Part shown: positions 9,264 through 17,513 of the stretch, piece after piece
How positions within the stretch are numbered: position 1 is the first letter of the stretch
Layout: the number at the start of each line of letters is the position of its first letter
Source: an uncultured Bacteroidota bacterium
Lineage (GTDB): Bacteria; Bacteroidota; Bacteroidia; Flavobacteriales_D; Sanyastnellaceae
DNA: 45,264 nucleotides
Assembly: GCA_903932685.1 (NCBI GenBank)
Contig: CAIZGX010000049.1
Location: 1 to 45,264 of the forward strand
Direction: 5' to 3'
The notes under the pieces: model-generated
What the model was told of the DNA's origin: nothing
Seen by the model: the letters and a program-made list of their open reading frames with translations, nothing else
Databases searched by the model: none
Translations under genes and position numbers: made by a program

Positions 9264-9323
9264 AATCCCTTCGGGATCACGAAGAGACAAAAAAGTCCTC
9301 AACGCAAGTTGGGGACTTTTTGT
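9264..9323 (+). repeat. 60-bp direct repeat, copy 2 (partial tRNA-Arg plus terminator)
   Basis: A perfect copy of 9096-9155. Only the 3' part of the T arm and acceptor of tRNA-Arg are present, so this is not a functional tRNA. A second copy of the terminator hairpin (9295-9316) is included, and its final TTG (9320-9322) is at the right distance to serve as the -33 element of the next gene. Confidence 0.95.
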
Positions 9324-9348
9324 ATTTTCCATTTTTTCGATACTTTTG
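9320..9348 (+). promoter_or_regulatory. promoter of lipoprotein at 9370
   Basis: TTG (9320-9322), 18-bp spacer, then TACTTTTG (9341-9348), matching the -33/-7 consensus. The start codon lies 21 bp after the -7 box. The -33 element belongs to the tail of the duplicated tRNA terminator. Confidence 0.65.
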
Positions 9349-9369
9349 AATAATCTTACTATTCTATTT

Positions 9370-10479
9370 ATGTCGAAAATTCTTACGCTGATAATTTTCT
9401 GTGCATTCTTATTAAACGGATGCACAATAGAAAAAAAACGATACTCAAGCGGATATCACACATCTTGGCATTCATCTAAAAATCGTGAAGAAAAAAGCGA
9501 TATCATTCAGAGCAATTACGATAATTTTTACCCACTCGTTTCATTCAAGGAAATTGAAAAAAATAATTTGAAGGAAACAACGGTGATTAATTCTTCGTCA
9601 AACACGAGCGCTAAAAAAAACAAATCTCCCAAAAAAAAACATGCTATACGTAAACTTCAAAATACTGAACTAGACAGTATTCCGAAAGATTCCATAAATT
9701 CAGCGACTACAGAAAATATTCAACGCTCTGAACTAGCAGAAAAATTCCTAAATGACGAAAAAAAATTAAGTTTCTGGCAGTTGGTTTTTGGTTTGAGTTC
9801 AACGGCTGGGGCTGCCGGAATTTCGATTTTCTATTATCTTGAAAACGTTCTATCCTCACTATTAATAGTCGGTGGAGGGCTTGGCATGCTCGTCTCAATA
9901 ATTCTCGTTTTTATATTCCTTGCCCGCAGAAGCAACATCAAGCATGAATATAGACAAGCCCTGAGGAGGAGTTCAATCGGAGGGCAAGCGAATAATCTAG
10001 AAAATCTAAACAAAGAGATAAAAAAACTCACGATTCAAAAAGTACTTTTCGGGCTAGGTATTCTTACGATTGTAATTCCTCCGTTTTTAATCGGAATAGC
10101 CTCCTTAATATTGTTTATTACAAAATCTAAACAACGTAAACGCCTCATTGTCGAGCGAAAACAAATGACCGGAAAATTCGTAGCGAATGACATAACAGAA
10201 CAAAATGTTCAGCTTCCTAAAGATAGCGCCAGCCTGAAGGAACTTCAAATGGTGAACACGAATCGAAGAATACGAAGAAACGCCTTATTTGCAACAGCAA
10301 TGTTCTTTGTTTCAATCATTGCTTACCTCATTGACGTAACAGATGTAGGTTCTTTCGGCTTCCTCATATACCCTTTTCCGCTTACGCTGCTTGGTATTTT
10401 CTTATTAACTTTAATAATCTTAGTTATAAAGAAAAAAATATTATCGAATCAGATTCAAAAAAAACGAGGCAAAAGCTAA
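9370..10479 (+). CDS. multi-pass lipoprotein, GYH-motif paralogue A
   Basis: Function unknown. The 369-residue product starts at the ATG at 9370 with a lipoprotein signal peptide ending LLNGC; an upstream in-frame start would run through the tRNA terminator repeat. The predicted lipidated Cys (about residue 18) opens the family motif CTIEKKRYSSGYHTSWH shared with the genes at 11250, 20884 and 44500. A Lys/Ser/Asn-rich linker (about 35-135) follows, here without the 12-bp repeat. The rest holds about five to six hydrophobic helices (about 138-155, 160-180, 225-250, 305-325 and 330-360) separated by basic loops. A lipid-anchored N terminus on a polytopic inner-membrane protein is unusual. It is the longest of the four paralogues. 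Confidence 0.8.
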   Translation: MSKILTLIIFCAFLLNGCTIEKKRYSSGYHTSWHSSKNREEKSDIIQSNYDNFYPLVSFKEIEKNNLKETTVINSSSNTSAKKNKSPKKKHAIRKLQNTELDSIPKDSINSATTENIQRSELAEKFLNDEKKLSFWQLVFGLSSTAGAAGISIFYYLENVLSSLLIVGGGLGMLVSIILVFIFLARRSNIKHEYRQALRRSSIGGQANNLENLNKEIKKLTIQKVLFGLGILTIVIPPFLIGIASLILFITKSKQRKRLIVERKQMTGKFVANDITEQNVQLPKDSASLKELQMVNTNRRIRRNALFATAMFFVSIIAYLIDVTDVGSFGFLIYPFPLTLLGIFLLTLIILVIKKKILSNQIQKKRGKS

Positions 10480-10498
10480 TCCAGCCAGCCTAATTCTA

Positions 10499-11131
10499 TT
10501 AATCGATAAAGCTTATAAAATCTTCTTTCGACTTCCTCACCTTCTTAGCCTTGATTAAATAATCCTTTTCCGGATTTCTATATCCTAAGGGAAGTAGAAG
10601 AACTGACTTCAATCCTTTTTCTTCAAGAGCTAGAATGCGGTCAACTTCGGCAGGGATAAAGCCTTCCATTGGGGTCGCGTCTACTTCTTCCATTGCGGCA
10701 GCCAGCATTGCAATTCCTAAAGCAATATAGACTTGCTTGGATGTGTGCTCGAAATTCACTTCTGCAGCACGAGGAACATAACTATTCAAAATGGAATTGC
10801 GATATTTCTCCCATCCTTCACCTTGCACTCCACGAACTTCAATAACTAAATCGAACCACGCATTCACTCGGTCTGCTGTGTAAGTGTCCCACGCAGCAAA
10901 GACCAACAGGTGAGAACAATCTTCAACTTGACTCTGGTTATGCGCTGCCGGTCTCAACTCAGATTTCAATGCTGGATTTGTGATCACCAACAATTCGTAA
11001 GGCTGCAATCCGCTTGAAGACGGAGACAAACGTATCGCTTCCAATATCCTTTCAATCTTATAATCACTCACCTTTTCACCATTCATGGCCTTCACCGCAT
11101 ATCTCCACTGCATTGCTTCTACTGCATTCAT
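10499..11131 (-). CDS. NAD(P)H nitroreductase family protein
   Basis: A 210-residue cytoplasmic flavoprotein of the nitroreductase family (NfsB-like), which reduces nitroaromatics or quinones with NAD(P)H through FMN. N-terminal RYAVKAMNG and RLSPSSSGLQPYELLVI correspond to the FMN-binding R-S-x-R-x-[FY] region and the S-S-x-x-x-Q-P-[WY] motif; a C-terminal LLPLGYRNPEKDYL segment matches the G-Y segment and ends with basic residues. Length is normal. It is divergent from the lipoprotein at 11250. The physiological substrate cannot be told from sequence. Confidence 0.88.
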   Translation of the reverse strand: MNAVEAMQWRYAVKAMNGEKVSDYKIERILEAIRLSPSSSGLQPYELLVITNPALKSELRPAAHNQSQVEDCSHLLVFAAWDTYTADRVNAWFDLVIEVRGVQGEGWEKYRNSILNSYVPRAAEVNFEHTSKQVYIALGIAMLAAAMEEVDATPMEGFIPAEVDRILALEEKGLKSVLLLPLGYRNPEKDYLIKAKKVRKSKEDFISFID

Positions 11132-11249
11132 AATCTTCTATTTTTTGTAAAGTTATTTCGAATAACACACTTCAAACAACAAACTCTTCAGCATGTTTAC
11201 CGGTATTCCCAAATTTCCTTAATTTCACTTTTCGTTTACAACCTGCACC

Positions 11250-12089
11250 ATGAGATTAAACCTAGCGCTAATGGCGTTCCTATTTTGTGTAATCGCCTTT
11301 ACCTCTTGCTCGATTGAAAAACGCATCTATGAAAAAGGATATCATATTTCATGGCTGCATCCAAAACCGATGAACCCTCTGGCAGATGTTTCACAAGGTT
11401 GTTCCAAAGGTGCTTCGCAAGACCTTCCGCAGGACCTTTCGAAGAATCTTGAAACAGATGTTTCACAAGACCTTTCAGAGAATCTTGAAACAGATGTTTC
11501 ACAAGACCTTTCGGAGAATCTTTCGAAGAATTTAGAATTTAATACGCCTTCAGACACCATTACGCCAACGACTAAAGAAGACGATTACTTCGGACAAAAA
11601 GAAACCAACTTACCAAATGAAAACAAAGAAGCGTTCTTTGGTCCCCCGATAAGAAAACCAAAAACGGTAGAACAACTTAAAAAAGCAATTGGAAGAGACT
11701 TCAAGCTCGTTTTAATTGCTATGATTCTCGGCGGTATTTCGGGCGGATTACTCGCCCTCATCGGACAGTCAGCTACCGGAGTTAGCGACGGATACGTTTT
11801 CCTAATGATTCTGTTCTTTTTGTCAATAGCCGGATTCATATTCTACCTCGTTCGAGGTTTACTCCGAATTTTAAAATTAACAGTGCTAAAAATATTCGGA
11901 AAGAAAGACGACGCCCCAATTAACAGAAGAGAAAAAAAACATCGCTTGAGAGAGTCTGAACATCAATACCTCAGAAGATTCGGACTGTGGTTTGGACAAA
12001 ATTTGTTCAGTCCGATAGGACGATTGAAAATTCTCGGACTGCTGCTGCTAATTGCGATTCCACTGCTCGTGATTTTCAATCCGCATTAA
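11250..12089 (+). CDS. multi-pass lipoprotein with repeat linker, GYH-motif paralogue B
   Basis: Function unknown. The 279-residue product has a lipoprotein signal peptide (lipobox FTSC, Cys at residue 20) followed by the family motif CSIEKRIYEKGYHISWLHPK. Residues about 46-93 are a linker encoded by twelve 12-bp units and reading as ASQD/DLSENLETDVSQ repeats; it is polar, acidic and probably disordered. A second acidic stretch precedes three likely membrane helices (about 152-172, 180-200 and 257-276). The 3' end overlaps the opposing GH3 gene by 4 bp. The linker differs in length and sequence from the paralogues while the motif and the membrane part remain, so the repeat looks inserted or expanded in frame. 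Confidence 0.8.
   Translation: MRLNLALMAFLFCVIAFTSCSIEKRIYEKGYHISWLHPKPMNPLADVSQGCSKGASQDLPQDLSKNLETDVSQDLSENLETDVSQDLSENLSKNLEFNTPSDTITPTTKEDDYFGQKETNLPNENKEAFFGPPIRKPKTVEQLKKAIGRDFKLVLIAMILGGISGGLLALIGQSATGVSDGYVFLMILFFLSIAGFIFYLVRGLLRILKLTVLKIFGKKDDAPINRREKKHRLRESEHQYLRRFGLWFGQNLFSPIGRLKILGLLLLIAIPLLVIFNPH
11386..11529 (+). repeat. 12-bp tandem repeat tract 2 (in coding linker)
   Basis: Twelve units of exactly 12 bp with no indel, such as ATGTTTCACAAG (11386, 11458, 11494), ATCTTGAAACAG (11446, 11482) and ACCTTTCGAAGA (11434). Part is organised as a 36-bp higher-order unit present about twice. It shares 43 bp with one mismatch with tract 1 and the same 36-bp unit with tract 5. Confidence 0.93.
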
Positions 12090-14719
12090 TTCGGAAAATA
12101 TTCCCACACAAATTCTTGTTGAATTTCTCTGCTCGAACTGCCGAACATAATGCGGTATTTTCCTTGCTGAAACTTCCATTCATTATTCCCCATGTATTCC
12201 TGAAGTTCTTGCTGACCAACTCGGAAAATCAATTCTCTTTCTTCGTTGGGTTGAAGGAAAACTTTCTGAAATCCTTTCAACTTTTGAACGGCTTCCACGC
12301 GCTGTGAATTCGGACGTTGAACATACATCTGCACCACTTCACTTCCAGCCACTGCACCCGTGTTCTTCAATTTAATTGAAACCTCACAATACTTATTTCT
12401 ACCCTCTCCTTTTTCATTGGCATTCAAGTCGGTCAATAAAAACGAAGTATAACTCTTTCCATATCCGAAAGGAAAAAGTGGCAGCCCCGTTCCATCAATG
12501 TAATCACTTCCTCTTCCGGTTGGCTCATGCCAATAACTCAATGGCAACTGTCCTTCATGACGTGGAAACGTAATTGGCAACTTCCCACTTGGATTCACCT
12601 TTCCAGATAAAACATTCGCAAGAGCATACCCCTGCTGTTCTCCTGCATACCAAATCATAACAACACCATCTACTTCATTCAACCAACGCTCCATAACAAT
12701 GGCGCTTCCGCCAACTAAAACAACAACGATTGGCTTGCCTGTTTTCGCTAATTCTAAGATCAACTCCTCTTGATTTCCCGGCAGGGATAACTTACTTCTA
12801 TCTTGAAACTCTCCTTCTTCAATTCCAGCAACAACAACAATTGCATCGGCTTTTTTCGATAGTGAAACAGCGCGTTGAATTTCTTCAGCCTCTGTATTCT
12901 TTCTTTTTCCAACCAAGGCCAATTGAGCGTTTCCAAAGGTTTCGCGAAATTCAATTCGAAGATTGTACGACTTTCCTTTTTCCAATTTCATAGAATGAAG
13001 CACCGAATGAAACGAAACTTTTTCCCACTGATCAATTACCAATTCATTGTTCACATACATGCGGAATCCGTCGTTACCCTTCAACCCAATGGCTTCCCAA
13101 TTGTTATCGGAAGGCGTGAATACTGTTTCAAATTTCGCACTGAATTTTTCCTTTTGAATTTGCTCATCGGGCGAATAAAACGTGTAATAAAAATCCAACA
13201 CACCTTTCCATTTCTTCGCCACTTCAATACCTTGAAAATTCAATTCAGAAAAATAGCGCGCTTGAATCTCTGACAAATTTCCTTCCGGAAGAATTTCTTC
13301 CTCTTCAATTCTGCGGCTGCTTCCGCGAGTGTATTCAATTCCAACATTGCCTTCGTAATGTTCCTTCATTCCATCGAAAACATTCACCAAGGAATGGCCG
13401 CTTCCGCTGTATCCGCCCAAGCGACAGTCAGTCGCGTCTTCACCCACCACTAGGATTCTTTTATAATTGGAAGAAAGCGGCAAAACATTGTTTTCATTCT
13501 TCAATAACACAATGGATTCTTCCGCTGCTTTCAAAGCAAGTTCTTGCTGAAGTTTTAAATCTATTTCATGATATTCCGCATACGGATTCTCGAACAATCC
13601 CAATTCAAACTTCACACGTAAGACGCGCGCAACAGCCGAGTCTAAGGCAGATGTACGCACTTCATTTTTCAAGAAAGGAGAAGAGAATAATTTATCGTGA
13701 TGAATAGACGTTTGAAAAATGACATCCATTCCGTTTTCAATGGCCTGCTTTCCACTGGTTGGATAATCGGGCGAAGTGTTGTGCAAGACATTCGCTCCAC
13801 CCACAGCGCCGGCATCTGAAATAACAACGCCGTTGAACTTCCAATTTTCTTTTAATGTATGTTGAAGGAGATCAGAATTCATGCTACAAGGAACTCCGTT
13901 AAGCGAATTGTAACTAGCCATCACGCCGCGGGCTCCTGCATCGAAACACGCACGGAAAGGTGGATAGTGAATTTCATTCAAGGCATTATCGTCGAGATGA
14001 ATGGGATAGCTGTCTCTTCCGCCATCGCCCACGTTTGCAACAAAGTGTTTGGGCGTTGCAACAATGTTCTTCGATTCGAAAGCACGGACGAATGCGGCTC
14101 CGAAGAGACTTGATAAATATGGATCTTCCCCATAGGTCTCTTCCGTTCTTCCCCAACGAACATCGTTTGCAATGTTCACCACAGGAGAAAGCACCATGCG
14201 CCAACCGCGTTGGAAAGAAGCGGTAGCAATCGCATCCGAAACTTCTTCCATTAAGGCTGTATTAAAACTCGCTGCAAGGGCAATCGATTGCGGATAAGAA
14301 ACACCTCCCTTCGCCACCACTCCGTGCAACGACTCACCGAAAAAGACCGCTGGAATTCCCAATCGCGTTTGGGTAACCAAATACTTTTGAATACGCAGCA
14401 TCTCTGCGAGTTCACTCTCAATTGCATTTCCTTTTGAATAATCTAACATCTGCTGTCCGGCAGCCTCGTTCAGACCAGACGTATTCATTTCAATCCCGAA
14501 AATTCCATGTGTGTAGTCAGACTCTTGGAATACTCCGTCGTGCGCAATCATGAAGACTTGATAGAACTTTTCTTCAGCAGTCATGCGCGAAAGCAAATCT
14601 TTCACGCGCACTTCAACCGAAAGGTTCGAGTCTTTGTATGGTAAGATTTGCGCGTGTAATTGCAACGAAGCAAGGCAAGCAAAGAACAGTATTCGAAGAT
14701 TCAAAAGTGATGTTTTCAC
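12086..14719 (-). CDS. secreted glycoside hydrolase family 3 with PA14 insertion
   Basis: An 877-residue exported beta-glycosidase (beta-glucosidase or beta-xylosidase type). It has a Sec signal peptide ending LQLHAQ and a GH3 N-terminal barrel including KHFVANVGDGG and the nucleophile Asp302 in VVISDAGAV. The GH3 C-terminal domain carries a PA14 insertion (about 490-600; segments DFYYTFYSPDEQI and DGFRMYVNNELVIDQW), and a fibronectin-III-like end has EVVQMYVQRPNS and KLKGFQKV. PA14 inserts usually shape sugar specificity or add carbohydrate binding; the substrate is not predictable here. It starts 12 bp after the DsbA-family gene on the same strand, so co-transcription is possible. No SusCD or sensor gene is next to it. 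Confidence 0.93.
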   Translation of the reverse strand: MKTSLLNLRILFFACLASLQLHAQILPYKDSNLSVEVRVKDLLSRMTAEEKFYQVFMIAHDGVFQESDYTHGIFGIEMNTSGLNEAAGQQMLDYSKGNAIESELAEMLRIQKYLVTQTRLGIPAVFFGESLHGVVAKGGVSYPQSIALAASFNTALMEEVSDAIATASFQRGWRMVLSPVVNIANDVRWGRTEETYGEDPYLSSLFGAAFVRAFESKNIVATPKHFVANVGDGGRDSYPIHLDDNALNEIHYPPFRACFDAGARGVMASYNSLNGVPCSMNSDLLQHTLKENWKFNGVVISDAGAVGGANVLHNTSPDYPTSGKQAIENGMDVIFQTSIHHDKLFSSPFLKNEVRTSALDSAVARVLRVKFELGLFENPYAEYHEIDLKLQQELALKAAEESIVLLKNENNVLPLSSNYKRILVVGEDATDCRLGGYSGSGHSLVNVFDGMKEHYEGNVGIEYTRGSSRRIEEEEILPEGNLSEIQARYFSELNFQGIEVAKKWKGVLDFYYTFYSPDEQIQKEKFSAKFETVFTPSDNNWEAIGLKGNDGFRMYVNNELVIDQWEKVSFHSVLHSMKLEKGKSYNLRIEFRETFGNAQLALVGKRKNTEAEEIQRAVSLSKKADAIVVVAGIEEGEFQDRSKLSLPGNQEELILELAKTGKPIVVVLVGGSAIVMERWLNEVDGVVMIWYAGEQQGYALANVLSGKVNPSGKLPITFPRHEGQLPLSYWHEPTGRGSDYIDGTGLPLFPFGYGKSYTSFLLTDLNANEKGEGRNKYCEVSIKLKNTGAVAGSEVVQMYVQRPNSQRVEAVQKLKGFQKVFLQPNEERELIFRVGQQELQEYMGNNEWKFQQGKYRIMFGSSSREIQQEFVWEYFPN

Positions 14720-14731
14720 AAATCTAAAAAT

Positions 14732-15355
14732 TTAGTTCATCTCATTCAAAATCTGTTCGAAAACCTCTACAGGCTGAGCGCCAGAAACTGCCGACTCTCT
14801 ATTGAAGACAAAGAACGGAACCCCCCGGGCACCGAACTGTTGGGCAGTATAGGCATCTTCATTCACGGCCTCTTCAAATTCATTGGAAGATAAAACACGT
14901 TGAACATCGGCTTCATTCAATCCAACAGAAACAGCAACTTGAATCAGATTTTCCTCTTCATTCAAATTCATATTGTCTGTGAAGTGTGCTTTTAAAAACG
15001 CTTCTTTTAATTCAGATCCTTTTCCTAAAGACTTCGCGAAATGCAACACACGATGTGCGTGAAAGGTATTCATCACAAATGAACTTCGAAGCTTCATGTC
15101 TAATCCCGCTTCTACAGCGATCGACTCCACACGTCCCATCATGCCGTTCACTTGCTCAATAGACATTCCCTTCTTCTCTGCTAAATGTTCCACCACCGAA
15201 GCGCCTGCATCATCGGCGGTCACGCTCGGATCTAGTTGGAAGCTCTTCCATTCAATCTCCACACTCTTTCCGGTCTTCGCAAGGGCTTGCTCTAAGTGTC
15301 GTTTACCTATGTAACAAAACGGACATACGATGTCGCTCCATATTTCTATTTTCAT
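14732..15355 (-). CDS. DsbA family oxidoreductase (FrnE-like)
   Basis: A 207-residue thioredoxin-fold protein with the CPFC active site at residues 11-14 (EIWSDIVCPFCYIGK) and the all-helical insert typical of DsbA/FrnE/2-hydroxychromene-2-carboxylate isomerase relatives. The cis-Pro loop is GVPFFVFN. There is no signal peptide, so it should act in the cytoplasm, which fits FrnE-type proteins and not periplasmic DsbA. The substrate is unknown. The ATG at 15355 aligns with the family start. A TAnnTTTG element ends only 4 nt before this ATG, and a repeat tract fills the space up to the xseB stop. Confidence 0.88.
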   Translation of the reverse strand: MKIEIWSDIVCPFCYIGKRHLEQALAKTGKSVEIEWKSFQLDPSVTADDAGASVVEHLAEKKGMSIEQVNGMMGRVESIAVEAGLDMKLRSSFVMNTFHAHRVLHFAKSLGKGSELKEAFLKAHFTDNMNLNEEENLIQVAVSVGLNEADVQRVLSSNEFEEAVNEDAYTAQQFGARGVPFFVFNRESAVSGAQPVEVFEQILNEMN

Positions 15356-15359
15356 TGTG

Positions 15360-15367
15360 CAAAGCTA
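15360..15367 (-). promoter_or_regulatory. -7 element 4 nt before the DsbA-family start
   Basis: On the minus strand TAGCTTTG is a perfect TAnnTTTG. It is followed by CACA and then the ATG, so transcription would begin at about the start codon. No clear -33 TTG lies at 17-21 bp; that region is at the edge of repeat tract 3. Confidence 0.5.
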
Positions 15368-15383
15368 GTAACACATTGTTAAG

Positions 15384-15557
15384 GTTCTGCGAAAGGTCAG
15401 TTGCAAGGTGCGGTGCAAGTTGTTTCACAAGGTGCTTTGCAAGGACGCTTCGCGTAGCGACCTTCCAACGGACCTTTCGAAGAACCTTTCGAAGAACCTT
15501 GTGAAACACCTTGTAATTACACCTTGTGCAACACCTTGCAACTGCACCTTGTAAAAC
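15384..15557. repeat. 12-bp tandem repeat tract 3 (intergenic, inverted symmetry)
   Basis: About fourteen units with three small indels, such as GTGCTTTGCAAG (15432), ACCTTTCGAAGA (15472 and 15484) and ACCTTGTGAAAC (15496), fill the gap between the xseB stop and the DsbA-family start. The left half and right half are in opposite orientation: CAGTTGCAAGGTG (15398-15410) is inverted at 15532-15544 and TGTTTCACAAGG (15421-15432) at 15497-15508, correctly nested, so the tract can fold into one long hairpin. No credible gene is encoded in it. Confidence 0.9.
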
Positions 15558-15559
15558 AC

Positions 15560-15760
15560 CTATTGATCCATCTCTTTCAAAATCTGATTCACATCCTCCT
15601 CTGTCGAAGACAATTTCGTTTTACAGATTGCAATTAACTCGGAAGCGCGTTTCACCTTCTCAGATAAAATGTCTACTGTAATTTGTCCCAATTCAATTTC
15701 AGTTACAATGGCCTGCAATTCCTCGAATGCACGTGCATAGTTTACTTCTGGTTCACTCAT
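15560..15760 (-). CDS. xseB: exodeoxyribonuclease VII small subunit
   Basis: XseB is the small, coiled-coil subunit of exonuclease VII, which degrades single-stranded DNA from both ends as a complex with XseA. The 66-residue product has the family pattern NYARAFEELQAIVTEIE followed by L...KVKRASELI and CKTKL, and is of normal size. It lies 4 bp downstream of xseA on the same strand. Its stop codon directly touches repeat tract 3, so the last residues could have been changed by the tract; they end EMDQ. Confidence 0.93.
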   Translation of the reverse strand: MSEPEVNYARAFEELQAIVTEIELGQITVDILSEKVKRASELIAICKTKLSSTEEDVNQILKEMDQ

Positions 15761-15764
15761 ATTT

Positions 15765-17135
15765 TTATTCTTTAATGGATTTTATTGTTCCGTTATACAA
15801 TAGTGTTGTTATGGCTTCACCTGAATTCACTTCACTCTCATCGGTTACAGCCTTACCATTTACCAAGGTTATGCTGAATCCGCGTTTCAACACATTTCGC
15901 GGATCTAACAAACGAACACTGTTCTCCAATCCGTTTACCAACATTAGCTCCTTCGACATCCGAACGTTTATTCGGTTTTTCATTCCTTCTTGCAATTTTG
16001 AAACGGAAACACGCTCTGCCGTTATGAGTGTTCTCGCGTCGTTCGCCAAGGCCTTGGAGAGCTTTTGAATATTTCCTTTCTCGTTAGAAACGTGCTGAAT
16101 TGTTTTCGTACGCAAGCCCACACGAAGCGTTTCAATCTTCGAAGTGTTCTTGACCAAAGTTGTTTCAACCACTGATCGAAACAACAACACAAAGCCATGC
16201 AATTTCGTTTTCGTTTCGGCAAGAAGACGCAACGATTTGTCTGCTATCGCTTCTTCAGCGCGTTGTACGGGTAAAGAAAAATTATGAAATTGCTGAATGA
16301 AGTAATTGCCAAGGTCTGTCGGTGTAATTAGATTTTTATAAGCGACCATATCTGCAACAGATTCATTCACGCGGTGACCAATACCCGTGAGCACAGGCAA
16401 AGGAAACTCGGCAATTACCTTGCATAGGTTGACATTGTTGTAACAAGCCAATCCAATGTCTCCGCCACCTCCCCGAACAATAACGACCGCATCGAAGTGA
16501 TGGGCGACTTTCCGAATGCGATTCAATTGAAGAGAAATATCAGCCACAGCCTTATCTCCTTGAAGAAGCGAAGGAAAAAGCATGTGAAAGAACTTGTAAT
16601 TCCACGAATTCTCATCCAAGACATGTGTAAAATCTTGGTATCCCTTGCTGTTCGCAACTGAGATTATAGCCAATCTCTGCGGAAGAAGGGGCAAAATCTT
16701 CTTTCTATTTAAATCGAAAAGTCCTTGCTGCTTAAGAGTATGAATGCTGTTCTGCTTTTCTTGTTCTAAATCGCCTAGGGTGTAGCTCGCATCAATTTCA
16801 TGAATGGTAAGCGAAATTCCATATTTAGAATCGAATCCGACCGAGACATTCATAAGCACTTTAATTCCGTCCTTTAATGGCTCCTTCAATACTTGAATAA
16901 AATTCTGATTGATTCGCTCATAATCGTTCTTCCAAAGATTGGCTCGCATTTCCGCCACAATCACGCCGTCTTGCTTTTCCACAAGTTCCGGATAGGCATG
17001 TCCACTTTTCGGATAAAGGTTCAACTTATTCATTTCCGCCACGATCCAATAACGCCCGTCAAATGAGACTTCCAGGGCTTTTCGAATACTTTGCGTGAGT
17101 TGAAGAAGGGTGAATGTTTTTTTCGGGGCTGACAT
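15765..17135 (-). CDS. xseA: exodeoxyribonuclease VII large subunit
   Basis: XseA is the catalytic subunit of exonuclease VII, acting on single-stranded DNA in repair. The 456-residue product has an N-terminal OB-fold domain (WIVAEMNKLNLYPKSGHAYPELVEKQ), the catalytic domain with VVIVRGGGGDIGLACYNN and LTGIGHRVNESVADMVA, and a helical C terminus for XseB binding. The C-terminal GFSI segment (RNVLKRGFSITLVNGKAV) is present. The ATG at 17135 (MSAPKKTFTLLQL) is preferred; a start at 17201 would add a 22-residue stretch not expected in the family. It forms an operon with xseB. Confidence 0.94.
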   Translation of the reverse strand: MSAPKKTFTLLQLTQSIRKALEVSFDGRYWIVAEMNKLNLYPKSGHAYPELVEKQDGVIVAEMRANLWKNDYERINQNFIQVLKEPLKDGIKVLMNVSVGFDSKYGISLTIHEIDASYTLGDLEQEKQNSIHTLKQQGLFDLNRKKILPLLPQRLAIISVANSKGYQDFTHVLDENSWNYKFFHMLFPSLLQGDKAVADISLQLNRIRKVAHHFDAVVIVRGGGGDIGLACYNNVNLCKVIAEFPLPVLTGIGHRVNESVADMVAYKNLITPTDLGNYFIQQFHNFSLPVQRAEEAIADKSLRLLAETKTKLHGFVLLFRSVVETTLVKNTSKIETLRVGLRTKTIQHVSNEKGNIQKLSKALANDARTLITAERVSVSKLQEGMKNRINVRMSKELMLVNGLENSVRLLDPRNVLKRGFSITLVNGKAVTDESEVNSGEAITTLLYNGTIKSIKE

Positions 17136-17513
17136 AGGAAGTGAAATTAGGACGAAAATGCACCTTCCTTTCCATTGTGGATAATTATTTGACCGTGCCA
17201 AAAATTAAATTCCCTGTTGAAATTTATTTCGAAATTTTATATGACCCTTATCATTATTGAAAATAAATATTTTTGAACAGGGGTACTCGCCCTTCATTTT
17301 TTCAACAGTTAAAAACTATTTGCCCTTTCGCGCGAGATGTCATTCTACTTTTGATGTCCAGGTTTGAAAAAATCACCCCGTTTTAATTTTTAACGCTCAA
17401 ATCCTTTATTTACGGGACTTCCCGCACATACAGGAACAGCCACCGCTTTGCTTTTTTTTTCGTGCAGGAACACTGCACACCTAACAAATACTTTCGCCAA
17501 GAGACAAAAAACT
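17136..17513. other. 378-bp divergent intergenic region xseA / ATPase
   Basis: No gene is seen. It contains two TAnnTTTG matches on the plus strand, TATTTTTG (17268-17275) and TACTTTTG (17346-17353), and a TTG at 17320-17322, 23 bp before the second. These are candidate promoters for the ATPase gene but leave a long leader. GTGCAG (17462-17467) and CTGCAC (17473-17478) can form a small hairpin 36 bp before the ATPase ATG, after a T9 run. No clear promoter for xseA is found. Confidence 0.5.

Noticed and set aside
9096-9323. Functional integrated mobile element at tRNA-Arg
   Set aside because: Only 108 bp lie between the repeats and there is no integrase or cargo. At most it is a scar.
9232-9369. 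N-terminal extension of lipoprotein A
   Set aside because: The extension would translate the partial tRNA and terminator, and would put residues before the lipoprotein signal peptide.
8898-9425. Minus-strand ORF of 175 residues over the tRNA region
   Set aside because: It runs through both tRNA genes and both copies of the terminator repeat. It is the usual spurious translation of tRNA antisense.
15303-15509. Minus-strand ORF of 68 residues through repeat tract 3
   Set aside because: It is basic low-complexity translation of the repeat, overlaps the DsbA-family start in another frame and has no family resemblance.
17462-17478. Rho-independent terminator or riboswitch before the ATPase gene
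   Set aside because: The hairpin has a 6-bp stem and the T-run lies before and not after it. No riboswitch core motif is recognised.
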